From assembly GCF_963675165.1 (NCBI RefSeq), contig NC_087391.1, positions 515,001 through 579,000 on the forward strand: 64,000 nt of DNA. Direction: 5' to 3'. Made by a program: the position numbers and the translations under genes. This DNA is from Halichondria panicea. Lineage: Eukaryota > Porifera > Demospongiae > Suberitida > Halichondriidae. Shown piece after piece: positions 28,123 through 39,180 of the stretch. Each line of letters begins with the position of its first letter. Positions within the stretch are counted from its first letter, which is position 1. The notes beneath the pieces are model-generated. The model was not told the DNA's origin, searched no databases, and worked only from the letters and a program-made list of their open reading frames with translations.

Positions 28123-30917
28123 GTGCACGAAGAACACTTCTTTCATGGGATGTATGTTCTTAGCTAGACACAAAACACAATATCACCCACAGAGACAAAA
28201 TAATATGTAGTTTACTTTGGGACGGATTACAGATAGGAGAGCCAAGAACACAGACAAAATGAATTTAGTTGTTAAACACATTGTAGATAATTTTATATCA
28301 GTTAGTATACATACAGGATAACACAGACAGATGTACAACAGATTAATATTGCACGTGCAGAATGAGCAAAGGGGGTCACCAAATGTGCAGAATGAGCAAA
28401 GGGGGTCACCAAATATACCGAGATACCAACAACAGTAAGCACTCCAACTAATTTGTGGGTATTATGGTAAACATGACATCAGGAAGTGTTTGGGAGCAAA
28501 CACAGAGTCTGCCACCTGCTTAGTAACAAGAGCGTGGACACAAGGTTGACCATTGGACAAGCAAGCTGATTGGGATAAGATTGCTATTTGATACTGGCTG
28601 TATTAACCAACAGGGGAAGGACTTCAACTCTCAATATTTATGGAAGGTTAAACTAACACAGAGAGGGTAGTCTTTACCACAGCTTCAGTGGCAGTGGGGG
28701 AGAGGGGAGAGTGGGGGTTACAAGCAAACAAATGTAGCTTAGAGTGCAAAAGTACACTGAAATCATTCTTGTTTTCACAAGCCCACATAATTAGACCTAC
28801 TAATAACACACACACACACAGTTGATGATTGCCTTCTACTTGGCTACATGTACACCAAAGTCAGAGCACATACAGACTGTCTGACAACCATACCCAGCAC
28901 ACACCACCCTGGGAACTATAGTTGCACCTCACAAACAAGGAGCTAACACTGTATTGAGTTAGTCTCAGGAATGTCACTTGTATACAGGCTCAACAGTATA
29001 ATCATACATCCTATATAAGGTGGGCATGCCAGCCTAGAATGTACAGTGACGATATTGGTGCTGAATATCAAGTACCAGTGTTGTAGCTACACTGACGACA
29101 AAATACAGCCACAGTGCGTTCTACCATGGTCTAGACTAGCTGCTATTATCTGGCACTCAACAAATTTATAACGACTGTGTACTTTTAGTGTTAACGAGGT
29201 GGAAATAAGCAAATCAAATGTTGTTCAAAGACTTAAGCAAACAGCAACTCCATTTAATCTTCAAAGTAGGCTCAGTAACAGGTGCATTATACTTCATATT
29301 AGGCTAATTTGATTTTGTGTGTTGTCAGTAACTGTTGGTGGGAGTGTGCCTGCTGACGGGGCGATAACAACAGCAGAGGAATGCCATAGAGAGATCAGAG
29401 GCTGTCATATCACGCATAATAAAGCTATAAAGGCACTCAGTGAAGTCATTAAATTATCACACAACTCTATGCAAAGCAGCCGCTAGGTAGACGGATAATA
29501 GTCTAACCGTGAGATTCCTGGAAATGTTCAAAGGAAATGTTTTAGCAAGCTGACACAAAACACAGGGTCAGTGATAACACACACACAAACTAGAGCAGTC
29601 AGCAACAACATCTGCTGTTAATAATATCTGGGTTCTTCTGAATAGACCAGTAATTGGAGTTGTCACACTACAGTATTACCCAAAGCAGTACCACCATCTA
29701 TCAGATTTCTAGTTAGGGGGTGAAGTGGTAATGATTGTTAAAATGTCAGAACAGGTGTCCAGAGCACACAACACTCTGTCTAAGCATACAGGTGTCCAGA
29801 GCACAACACTCTGTCTAAGCATGTTTAGACTACTAGCATCTAACCAACTGTGCAGCTACTAACAAACAAATCATGCATGAGCACAGCTACATAGCTAGGA
29901 CGTGGTCTAATCTATACTTCTAAGATCAGTAGGGCCAAATTTTCTGGGATAACCAAAAAATGGGCTAATCAAAAAACTGACTCTTTATCACTCTTATTGT
30001 AGGCCTCCTGATAATGGCATTCCAGTCCCTTGAACCAAGAGAGAGAGGTCAAGCAGCATTATCTTGTTATTGCATGCACGGTGAGATCAATGATACACAA
30101 TATATTGTTCACACTGCAGAATGCCTCTAAATGCAGTACACGAGGTTTTGGGAAGCTACAGATTACATATTGAGATCATAATGACAATTAAGAGACAAGG
30201 AAAAGAGGGAGAGAAGCACGGACACTTGTAAGCACTAGCACTTCTTTTGGTAACATTTCAGACCATTGCTACTAACTCTAGGCAGGCAGGGAATGGACAC
30301 ACACACACGCATATCTGTAGGTAATTAAGTGATTCCAAACACACGAGACTTGTCAATAAGTTAAACCTCATACACTCCCTTGAATCACACTCTAGCTATA
30401 TACATGTAGCTATACACAAAAGGCAAACACACACTACGGAACAACAGTTCTGGTTGGTAATGTTTTATATTCTACTAAATTGTGGGCAGCAGACATCAGG
30501 GAATGTTTGAGAGCAAACATAAAGTGCTGTACAGCCATCTGCTATACACTGAGGTATGCACACTCACCTCTGGTTGTGCAGTCCTCTTCGCTCTCACTGT
30601 CGGATGAATCAGATGACGTATGGTCGCTGCATCGGCGAGGGAGGTCTTTGGTGAACAGTGGAGACGTGTGGGGGGTAGTAACTGTGGGAGGTGCCGTGGT
30701 GTGGTCTACTGTGGAACTGGGCGGGGCAGGCTGTGAGGGTGTGTGAGGTGTGGGGGAGGGGGAGATGTGTGATTTATTAGGAGTAGAGTGTAAATGTTTG
30801 TGGCTTGTACACATTAGACAAGGGACGTGAATATCAACTACTGACAGACAAAGTAACTAACTTCCTAACTCATCACCTTCTAGGGCACACACACACACTA
30901 GAAGCCTCTCTACACAT

Positions 30918-30973
<56 letters not shown>

Positions 30974-31901
30974 GCCTCTCTACACATGCACACACATGCA
31001 CACACATGCACACACATGCACACACACATGCACACACACAGTAGCCTCTCTGTACATGCACACACATGCACACGCTAGGTGAGTGTGTGGTGAGAGGGTT
31101 GATATAGTGGCAACCAAGTATTCATTAGGTGGGTCTATCCGAGCACAAAACCAGATTGTGCATGCATTAATTTTATTGAAGCAGCACAAGAACGACACAA
31201 TAAGGAACTAACAGTAGGGCAGTTTAGAAGAAAAGCAATCCTATGTAAACTTGCAAATTGACTACTTTACTTTTACTTAGACAAATATTAATTATTGGGT
31301 TGAAACTACAAAATGCATAGGTCAAGTAATTTACACATACACACATAGCTGCAAAGGCTCAAAATTTTCGCTAATAAAAGGAACTTATCGCGATACTTAA
31401 TTTGCGTTACCCAACATACCACATGCAGAGAAGGCAGACTATTATAATGATATTCATGACCACTAGCAGGGCCTAAGCTCACAACAATGGGGTATATAGT
31501 AAAGGGAATGCAACATAAATTCGTCTCAATAGGCCTCCCTATATTGGGGAGATTTAGGACGCAAAAGATCGATTGTGTTTCATGTTTCTACTGAATCTAC
31601 GCGGGCAACCACATGTACAAACTTAGCACCCACAAGATATGCAACAGTTGATTGGGGTTGTCATAATGGTGGGGAGTCTTTGTCCTCTGAAAAGAGCTCA
31701 CAAAAATTGTACCGCAGCTCACAACCAAATACTTACATTTAATACACGTGCTCAGAGACACACACAAGCTCTCAAGACACACTGAACCTGCACCACACAG
31801 CTACTACTATATACACTGCATACATTGCTACACCCTCTCACCTTCACTTCATTCAGTGACTGCCTGCCAAACTTCTTTGAGAGTCTCTTTATGGACTGCA
31901 T
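26585..31901 (-). CDS. Unrecognised serine-rich basic protein, 4 exons, 217 aa
   Basis: Exons are 31842-31901, 30568-30730, 27484-27597 and 26585-26901; donor and acceptor phases agree at all three joins (0, 1, 1). The protein begins [20 protein letters not shown] and continues with a proline/threonine-rich stretch. It then has the acidic serine cluster [12 protein letters not shown] (about 60-71), a basic patch ([15 protein letters not shown]), a second serine/acidic run ([11 protein letters not shown]) and a C-terminal region with [20 protein letters not shown] and YFAQMSG. No signal peptide, membrane segment or catalytic motif is visible, and I do not recognise the family. Serine clusters next to acidic residues look like CK2-type phosphorylation sites (inference). 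Intron 2, 2.97 kb, is the longest in this gene. The exon joins rest on splice signals and phase only. Confidence 0.6.
27598..30567. other. Intron 2 of the serine-rich gene
   Basis: About 3 kb with no exon I can support. It holds GT/CA microsatellites (27605-27648 and 28081-28120) and two small tandem duplications, one of the block TGTGCAGAATGAGCAAAGGG near 28361-28412 and one of ACAGGTGTCCAGAGCACA near 29751-29822. Confidence 0.6.
30888..31072. repeat. CA-repeat / ACACATGC microsatellite
   Basis: A long (CA)n run passes into repeats of CACACATGCA, interrupted by three copies of GTAGCCTCTCT or AGAAGCCTCTCT. It lies within intron 1 of the serine-rich gene. The open frames on both strands (Thr-His and Val-Cys repeats) are artefacts of the repeat. 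Confidence 0.9.
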
Positions 31902-32433
31902 TTCAACTCTCCTCTCTTAGCTAGCTCAGGGGGACCTCAGATACGAAGTAAGACCTCTCCACGCTCTGCTAACTTGCTGGAAGACGTCTTGTAGCAGCTG
32001 CTGTCGATGTCAGAGTTATATGTACGTAGTGAGCTTCTTCCAAGGAGGCCTATATCTTGCTGTATGTGGAGTCAGGGGGGGGTTGTTGCTTGTGAGCAAC
32101 GTTTGCTCTTAGGATAGGTTGGATATAAAGCTGTTGTAGTCTTAGAGAGATAGAGCAGTCACCGTGTCTACACGCAACATACACACAATGAGAGCAGCAG
32201 AAATAAACAGAGACGCCCTCCTCGCTGCCCAGCCCCTTTCATTACAGATTTTTAATGAGCATGCTCTGATACAAGCATGATTCAAGTCATACATGTACAA
32301 GCAAAACACCAACCACCATCTGCAGTCAGAGAGTAGGTAGAGCAATGTATAATTATGTTAAAATTAATGAATGCTAGCGTTAAAAATAATAAAAGGACAT
32401 GATCGTAATACATACTTATTATTTTGGTCAAAC

Positions 32434-33432
32434 TTAAGAAATAGGTCTACTAATCCCCAAAAACTGTTTCAGAAATTCGTAAGTTGAAAATGAAACAGCA
32501 ACTTGTGGAACAGCTCGATAAAAATTTATCGAAATCCCTCTAAAAAGTCCTCTTCTCACACCAAGCGTTGTATACACATGCGACAAAGTAGCAGACACAC
32601 TTCTGTACACAGGTGTCTCGGAGATCATGCCCTCCAGCTGCATGCGTCTCCGGGCAACATCGAATGGATAGGCCACACTCTGTGAGCAAGCACCCGCCAA
32701 ACCACCCACACACAGGTTAGTAGGAATGTTCAGTACCATTGTTCCAGAGCCATCAAATGACTCTTTACTTGTGTACGGCTGTAACAGAGGGTTATCCAGA
32801 GCGAAAGATTTTAAGACTTCGTACGTGTAGAAAGCGGTCCCGGCGTATGGTATCATTCCGATAATGGTTGATGAAAAGCCTCGATACAGAGCTTTCAGCC
32901 CACCCTCTTGTTTTGGTATCAATGTCAGTGTGTTCCAAATCCCGTTGTACTTCTTCTGGTGTACTTGGTAGGCTAATCTCGCCCTCACCATGTCCAGGGG
33001 GTAAGTAAACAGCACAGCTGTCATCCCAGTCAGAGACCCGGACACTAACTTGCTTGTGTGTGTTTTCTGATTGAAGTAAGGCTTAAGTAGTTTCTTGTAC
33101 TGCTCGTATGCAGCAAACTGGATAGCAGCATACGGAAATATTCGAACCATCATGGCACCATTACCCTTGTAGTAGCCGAGGATACCTTCCTGTTTATAAA
33201 TGGCCAGAAAGCCAGAAAACACTCCATAGTTTTTGTAGTATTTGTTCTGAGCTTGTAGAAGAATCTTGAGTCTGTCTAAAGGAGCTGTGGACGATTTGGC
33301 ACACATCCCGGCCGCTCCACCAGCTACGAAGGTCTTGAGAGCAAACATGGAGCGACTGACAGGACGTCTCTTGTCACTCTGTCCATTGAAATGGTGGCTG
33401 CTTGACGGACTCACTGTCTCTAGTTCTGGCAT
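32434..33432 (-). CDS. SLC25A16: Mitochondrial carrier, SLC25A16 (Graves disease carrier) type, 332 aa
   Basis: A single-exon gene with three repeats of the carrier fold, about six transmembrane helices. The three Px[DE]xx[KR] signatures are APLDRLK, YPLDMVRAR and YPFDVARRR. Similarity to SLC25A16 is strong in YKGNGAMMVRIFPYAAIQFA and GMTAVLFTYPLDMVR. SLC25A16 lies in the inner mitochondrial membrane and is implicated in coenzyme A import or its homeostasis; the nearest alternative is the related SLC25A42. The start at 33432 gives an N-terminal extension of about 30 residues before the first helix. A GT microsatellite (33438-33468) lies directly upstream, in the short gap shared with the divergent gene at 33838. 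Confidence 0.9.
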   Translation of the reverse strand: MPELETVSPSSSHHFNGQSDKRRPVSRSMFALKTFVAGGAAGMCAKSSTAPLDRLKILLQAQNKYYKNYGVFSGFLAIYKQEGILGYYKGNGAMMVRIFPYAAIQFAAYEQYKKLLKPYFNQKTHTSKLVSGSLTGMTAVLFTYPLDMVRARLAYQVHQKKYNGIWNTLTLIPKQEGGLKALYRGFSSTIIGMIPYAGTAFYTYEVLKSFALDNPLLQPYTSKESFDGSGTMVLNIPTNLCVGGLAGACSQSVAYPFDVARRRMQLEGMISETPVYRSVSATLSHVYTTLGVRRGLFRGISINFYRAVPQVAVSFSTYEFLKQFLGISRPIS

Positions 33433-33436
33433 TGTG

Positions 33437-33469
<33 letters not shown>

Positions 33470-33837
33470 GGTGGAAGACGATATACAATTAATACAGGAA
33501 GTAGGGGCAGGAAGGATACAGCTTTTCAGACTGTAAATGGGTCTAAAAATGACAGCTAGAGTTATATAATTGTAGCTACGCTCACTCACTTGATTAAAGA
33601 AATCTCCAAATGCTATCTCAACATGTTTAGGGCAGACACAACTAACTTTCCTCGTAGCTTTCTTTTTTCAATTTAATTGCTTAGTGATGAGTTGACAAAA
33701 GGTCGTCTCTGTCGAGTCAGCAATTCTAAGGTGAGAGTGCTGCAGGAATCGAGCCCCTCCCCCCTTTCTCAGCACCGCTCCTTCTTTGTTACCTCACTTG
33801 ATCAATGGAAAAGAGACTGTAAACACACGTGGAAGTT

Positions 33838-36276
33838 ATGGCAGCTTCTGCAGAGTCCTGGAGTGATTTGAGAACTCTGCTGGATAGTGGAGTGTCTTTG
33901 GAAGAAGCTCTAGGGCTGGAGCAACACATTAAAGGTAGAATCAACACTTGGAGAGGCTGCAGGAGCCTGTTCTAGCTTGCAAACTAGCTGAGCAGCTACC
34001 TAGGTACTAGTCTCGCGAGCAGACTTGTCCCTCCCTCCCACGTCTGCTCATGAGACTACCTAGGTACTAGGTACAGGTGGAGTTGAATAGTTATGTAACC
34101 TAATGGTTGTTGTTTGCAGGTACTTTGACTAATGCTAATTCTCGAGAACAGAACATGTCTGTACACAGTATTGGTAGCGTGGGAGAAGTGTTCAGATTCA
34201 AGCTACCGACTGCTAATGAAGTTGATCTGCTGGGTCTGCAGGAGACTGAGGAGCCTCTCACAGTACTACCACCTTTCCTTGATCTCAGGGAACTCCTAGA
34301 ACCACTGTAAGCTATACATTTTATCATAGATTGAGTAGTTAACAGGGATTGGAAACGGGATGTGCGACAATGACTCCAACGTTGCCTCTTGAAACCATCC
34401 GTGTTACGGTTCAGAGTGCAATAGGCAGTGGGCGTTAACCTCCAGCAGCAACTAAAACCATGCTAAAACTCCTCTTCTCCAGCTTCTAAAAAAGGCACAA
34501 CCCAGCCTATAAATCTCTAGTGTTCATCATTTGGAACCACATTAGTTGTGAATTTGTCCAAGTTTGAGTTTCAAGACGGCCCTACAACACTTTTGTGAGT
34601 TTTTATATGCTTTTTCTCCCTAGAACCAGAGTTTAAATAATCTTTAACCTAGAAGAAGTATATAGTAGTATTCCATTAGTGAGCCACAATGGTGTTGATT
34701 GAAAAACATGTGTTGCTGATTTCAAGTATCAACTACGCTAATTAATTTATGTGTTTATTTGTACCTCTATGCAGAGGTGAAGAGGTTATAATTTCACAAT
34801 TTTTAGTTATAGGCCAAGCATAGGAATAGGTTCATCGTAATGTCTTATTTCTATGACCTGAATGCATTCATGTGAGAAGTTACACCTTGCTCAATTTAGT
34901 AGGTAAACGTTGAACATGTCGACCGTTTGTGTATGCAGATATGCCTTAAAGACCCAAATTCGAACATCATCAGGCAAATACAAGAAAGAAATAACTTCAG
35001 AAAGATTATGGGATCCCTATATAAGTTAAAAAGTCATAAAATGTGACAGGCTCTGGGAAAAAGGCCATATTGGAGCAGGCTACAATTGTTGAGATTTAAA
35101 TACCAGATGATAGAGCAAAGAATTGCCTATGCATTGATATGCTTAGTTTGCACATACCTCTTTTCATGCCTGAGTTATGCGCATTGGAAACTCAAAGTTC
35201 TGAAATAGCGGTATTGAGAAACGCCCACTTAAAGATTGCTAAATTGGGAAAAGTAAGGTGGTGGCTGCTTAGTCAAAGCGCTTCGGTGGAACGCGTTGGA
35301 TTCAGAGCATCAGATTTTACAGAGAAGTAGTATAAAGACTGTAGATAACTATAAGCTAAGAAAAATTATTTTGAGATTATACACTGCAGTCCATAAATCT
35401 GGCTATTACTCAATACCAATATCTGCTCCAATATGGCCTTTTTCCCAGAGCCTGTCACAAATAACAAAAAAGTTTTTTTCGTATATAGTTTTTGTTGTTT
35501 TTGTAACTTTTCCATACAAGCTTTATTTTTCACAAAAATGTCATAAATATCACAATAATAATGGCCAATAGACAGTTGATATTTCCAAATGGCCAACAGG
35601 CATAATAATATAATTTTGTCTTTATAGAGCCTATAGTGTCTTAGGTGAGATGCAGAGGAGAGTTTTGCTCAATCTGGCTGATGCTACAAGCTCTCCCCTA
35701 CAGCATGTATGCAGGAACGATCACATTTGCTGCTCATCAGCCCTGTCTTCTGTCTTTTTGCTACTCATAGCCAGCCACCTTCGGTATAGCCTCGATTCAA
35801 GCCTGGTGGCCTGGTTTCGAGGCCTGATCATATATGTGACGTCAACCGTAACACGGATGGTTTCATCCTGTTCTATTGCGTTTCCAATCCCTCTCCCTCC
35901 TTAATCTATGATTTTATCAAGCATTAATATCAAAATCCATTGTAATATAGGATATTGTCGCTAATCAGTTTTCTGTTTCAGGTACATCCCAGAGCCAGAG
36001 AATGATTCTTCATCTTCGGATAAGGTACATCTAAGGGTACCAAAACAGAAACCACCTGGAGGCAGTATGCAAGGTCCCGTAGGCAGTTCTACTATAGAAG
36101 ATAAGACACTATCTGTTAGCTCAGAGGTACGTAAACGATTAAGAGAAGAAAGTTCGTCTGCTAGGGAACTGTGTGCAAAGAAATCTAAAGATCACTCTTC
36201 TAGCCCAGAATTAATAGACTCTAGTGATAACAGTGTTATAGATTTAACACAAACTATAGATTTAACACAAACTTAG
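33838..36276 (+). CDS. Unrecognised protein with C-terminal SUMO-interaction-like motifs, 3 exons, 192 aa
   Basis: Exons are 33838-33934, 34120-34306 and 35982-36276, with matching phases (1, 2). The N-terminus MAASAESWSDLRTLLDSGVS is probably helical, followed by FRFKLPTANEVDLLGLQETE and the leucine-rich LPPFLDLRELLEPLYIPEPE. The last exon is polar and ends with two tandem hydrophobic-core motifs, VIDLTQT and IDLTQT, preceded by acidic/serine residues (SSDNSVIDLT). This is the layout of SUMO-interaction motifs, suggesting a nuclear SUMO-binding protein (inference from the motif only). A basic stretch VRKRLREE could act in nuclear import. Intron 2 is enlarged by a transposon insertion. I do not recognise the family. 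Confidence 0.6.
34001..34075. repeat. Short hairpin repeat in intron 1 of the 33838 gene
   Basis: ACCTAGGTACTAGTCTCGCG and its imperfect reverse complement around 34050-34075, sharing GAGCAGAC/GTCTGCTC, form a stem of about 25 bp. A tiny MITE-like hairpin. Confidence 0.55.
34325..35910. mobile_element. TIR DNA transposon, 1.59 kb, same family as 9826-10211
   Basis: The ends share the inverted sequence CATAGATT...GGGATTGGAAACG, and the element is flanked by the 7-bp direct repeat ATTTTAT (34318-34324 and 35911-35917). The subterminal phrase ACCATCCGTGT (left) and its reverse complement (right) also occur in the 386-bp element in the transporter array. No intact transposase ORF was found, so it appears non-autonomous. 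It contains a further inverted-repeat pair (35042-35459) and a small hairpin (35787-35824). Confidence 0.8.
35042..35459. repeat. Inverted-repeat insertion nested in the larger TIR element
   Basis: Arms of about 37 bp at 35042-35080 and 35422-35459 match as reverse complements (TGTGACAGGCTCTGGGAAAA then AGGCCATATTGGAGCAG). This pair is not shared with the short relative at 9826, which suggests a second element sitting inside the first. Confidence 0.7.
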
Positions 36277-36502
36277 TTGTTTATGAAACATTCTCTCAGT
36301 TGTTTGTTATTTTAGTATTGTTGTCTTTCACTTTTCAATGTTTGTCTTTTTGGGAAATGTATATAGATCTAAGGGGATAAACTGAAACAGCACTTGAGTG
36401 AAACACTTGGCTGAAGAGCTATATAGGTGCTATATAGGTGAAGCTACTTTTCAAGCAGTTCCTCTACAAGTATCTATATCTGTATAGCCACTGTAGGTAG
36501 CT

Positions 36503-38819
36503 ATGTCAGAGTTTGAGTATGAGAGTGAGATCTCTTCTTCTGAGCATGAGGCAGTGTACACTCATTTCAAGAGCATCAATAATGAGGACACCTCTGTTGA
36601 GCTTACTTGCACTATTGAAGACAGCACGGCTACACAAGATTCTATCAAAGTGTCGACAGGCTCCAAGTTCAAGTCTTGTGTCCTAAAATGCTGTGAAAAC
36701 TTTGTACTGTTAGTACTGATTTTCATAATCTGGTCTGCTCTGTCTATACCATCTGTATTCTTCATTATTTCAATGGTTGGTTGCACTATGTTACATGTAG
36801 CTATCTAATCCAGTTCACCTCTTTTTTTGTAGGAAAATGGACTGAATGATACTGGGTCTCCACCTTTCACTAATACTTGCACGCCAACACCATACACTGG
36901 CACTGTTTGTGGGGACTATCTGAGGTCTTACCAGCGCTGCCTTCCAAACTCTGGGAGTGATGTGTATGTACCAGAATCTGTTGACCAGGATAGTAATGAA
37001 AATATACTGAGATCTTTGGATGGAATTAACTTAGGAACTATCGGAGCAACTCCTGAATGTGTTAGTGCTCTCAAACCCTTTGCCTGCTTGTATTATTTTG
37101 GGATGTGTAATGAAGTTACTAATAAAACACTTCGTCCAAGTTTTAAACAATGTCGTAAGCTCAAGAGTACTACTTGCGAAGGATTGGTGAGCAATGTTAA
37201 AAAATTAAATCTGGGATATCTACTCCCCAAGTGTCATGGTCTACCCGATTCTGGTCCCAGTGCCACTTGCGGTAATTTAATACTAAAAAATAATAATTCT
37301 GTTTTAGTCTCACTTCCTCCCCTTTACAGCCAATAACACTCCACTTGTACCAGTGAGAGCTACCAATCTCACCTGTAACACAGAATTTGGTTTCATCTTT
37401 AACTCAACGATTTCTAAGTGTGTTGCATCATGTGAGGGGTGGACTCCCTATTCTAATGTAGAGCTTCGTATTACCAATGTGGTTGTCATTATATCTGGTG
37501 CTGTGGCTATCCTCTCTGGTGCTATTCTTCTCATCCTTGCCTGTGTCAGATGCAAAAAAATGTAAGTGAATATCAATAAAAGCGATGAAAAACTCTCTCT
37601 CCCCCCCCCCCCCCCCCCCCCCTCCACAGATTCAGCTTCCCCTCTGTGTTCATTGTGTATCAGACGATTCCTACTATTATTCTTGGTGGCCTGGTTCTAA
37701 TCGCTTTCGTGGGTCAACCGTACCTTTTTTGTACACCACAAAGCTCTGCTATTGACAGTATGAATCATCCCACCCCCTTCTGTACTGCAACAGGTAATCA
37801 ACTATATAATATTATAGGTGTTGTAATTTCTATCTGTATGCAGGTGTGTGTCTCTACTACATCATGATGCAGCTGATCCTTCTATGGTTCTTTCATGTCA
37901 TCACAATGTTTTGGGGTGTTTACTGGCCGATTCAAGCGAATATAGTACAAGCCTCTAGCAAGAGAATTGTGCTTCACATTATTGCAGTGTGCTTAGCCCT
38001 TGTCATGCCAGCCATTCCAGTCTGTATCATTCATTTCATGAGCTCACCAGGATTCACTGTGACAAGATTCCCGCCCATATTATGTGCTGCTGGCAATTTA
38101 AACTTAAACTTTTACACGTTCATGCTGCCCATTAGTGTCATCATTGCCTGTGGGTTGACTCTTCTAGTTCTGATATTCTGGAAACTGTTAAAGGTAACAT
38201 GGGTGTTCATTGTTCATGTTATTGTGTATACTTTGTCCCCCTGCATGTTTGCATATCCAACACACCTTTAGTTTCATTGTATGTATAATAATTATTCATT
38301 CTTCTTATGCAGAAAAAGATTATACATTGTGTTCACAAAACAAGAATCGACACCAATTGGTGCTCCCACTCTAGGATCCTAATTGTATTCTGCTACTTTG
38401 TCATTTTTGGTCTTATTGTTCTCTCAACATTCACGGTTGCAATGATAAACTTTCGCTTCTTCGTAGTCGAAGTCGAACAGTACTTCCAATGTGAGGCAGG
38501 TGGAGTATCAGGATTGTTAGCTACTACCAATGGAACCTCGACTGTAACAAACTGTGAGGAGAAGAGAAAAGCTATTGAAAATCTTATCAACCCAGTCACG
38601 ACTACAATTGCCTTGATTGTTCTTGGATTCTATCCAGCAATCAACCTGGTGTATGTAATGCATTGTAGAGAATTGAAAGACAGCTGTTCATGTTGCCAGC
38701 CTACGAGGGAAGTGGAGTATACCTACCGGAGGGAGAGCCCCTATTCTACTGTAAACATGAGCAGCAGTGTTGTCTCTTCTGTCAGGGGAGTGAGGCTGGA
38801 CACTCATGGACTTTTGTAA
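36503..38819 (+). CDS. Frizzled-like 7TM receptor with extra N-terminal membrane segment, 6 exons, 654 aa
   Basis: Exons are 36503-36775, 36833-37271, 37330-37561, 37630-37793, 37844-38193 and 38313-38819; phases are consistent (0, 1, 2, 1, 0). The N-terminal 66 residues are acidic and serine-rich, followed by a hydrophobic segment (about 67-91, FVLLVLIFIIWSALSIPSVF). A cysteine-rich domain with ten cysteines follows (about 105-240), including CLYYFGMC, typical of the Frizzled CRD. After a short linker (SKCVASCEGW) come seven membrane helices and a short tail. Frizzled-family receptors bind Wnt-type ligands at the plasma membrane and signal through Dishevelled. No KTxxxW motif is visible in the tail, which ends VSSVRGVRLDTHGLL, so classical Dishevelled coupling is doubtful. 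Class F membership is well supported; the subfamily is not. Confidence 0.85.
37599..37622 (+). other. Homopolymeric C tract serving as polypyrimidine tract
   Basis: About 20 consecutive C residues lie directly before the acceptor TCCACAG of receptor intron 3. The same arrangement occurs in RBKS, MLH3 and WDR45 introns of this window. Confidence 0.75.
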
Positions 38820-38995
38820 AAACGAGTGTTGTATGTACACAATTATAATTATAGCTAATAATTTATGCTTGTGTACCATAATTGGTTATAATTATAATTA
38901 TAATTATAACAGGAGTGCATTTATTATTGATTGTAGGAGTGATACACTCGGTCTATATAATAACGTGTACTGACTCTAAGCGTGTGATGCGATTG

Positions 38996-39007
38996 TGCGC
39001 ATGCGCA
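38996..39007. promoter_or_regulatory. NRF-1-like palindrome upstream of A1
   Basis: TGCGCATGCGCA, 174 bp before the A1 start codon, matches the NRF-1 (alpha-PAL) consensus. An inverted CCAAT box (TTTGGCAACAA, altered from ATTGGCAACAA of other copies) follows about 25 bp later. The surrounding 5' region is shared with A2-A5, whereas the hairpin found upstream of A2-A5 is absent here. Confidence 0.6.
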
Positions 39008-39180
39008 GTACATTCACTAGCGTGTCACTTTGGCAACAATAATTTCCAGCTGTGTATAAAGAGGCCAGCACTGCGAGCTACTCTCAGTTGGAATCTAGTA
39101 TTATATATACACTGGAACTAAGCTGCTTCATTGCTGCTTACTGATCAAGTCTTCTTATAGCTGCTAACTACCTGTTCAAT

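Noticed and set aside
30805-31198. Thr-His and Val-Cys repeat ORFs
   Set aside because: Microsatellite translation only.
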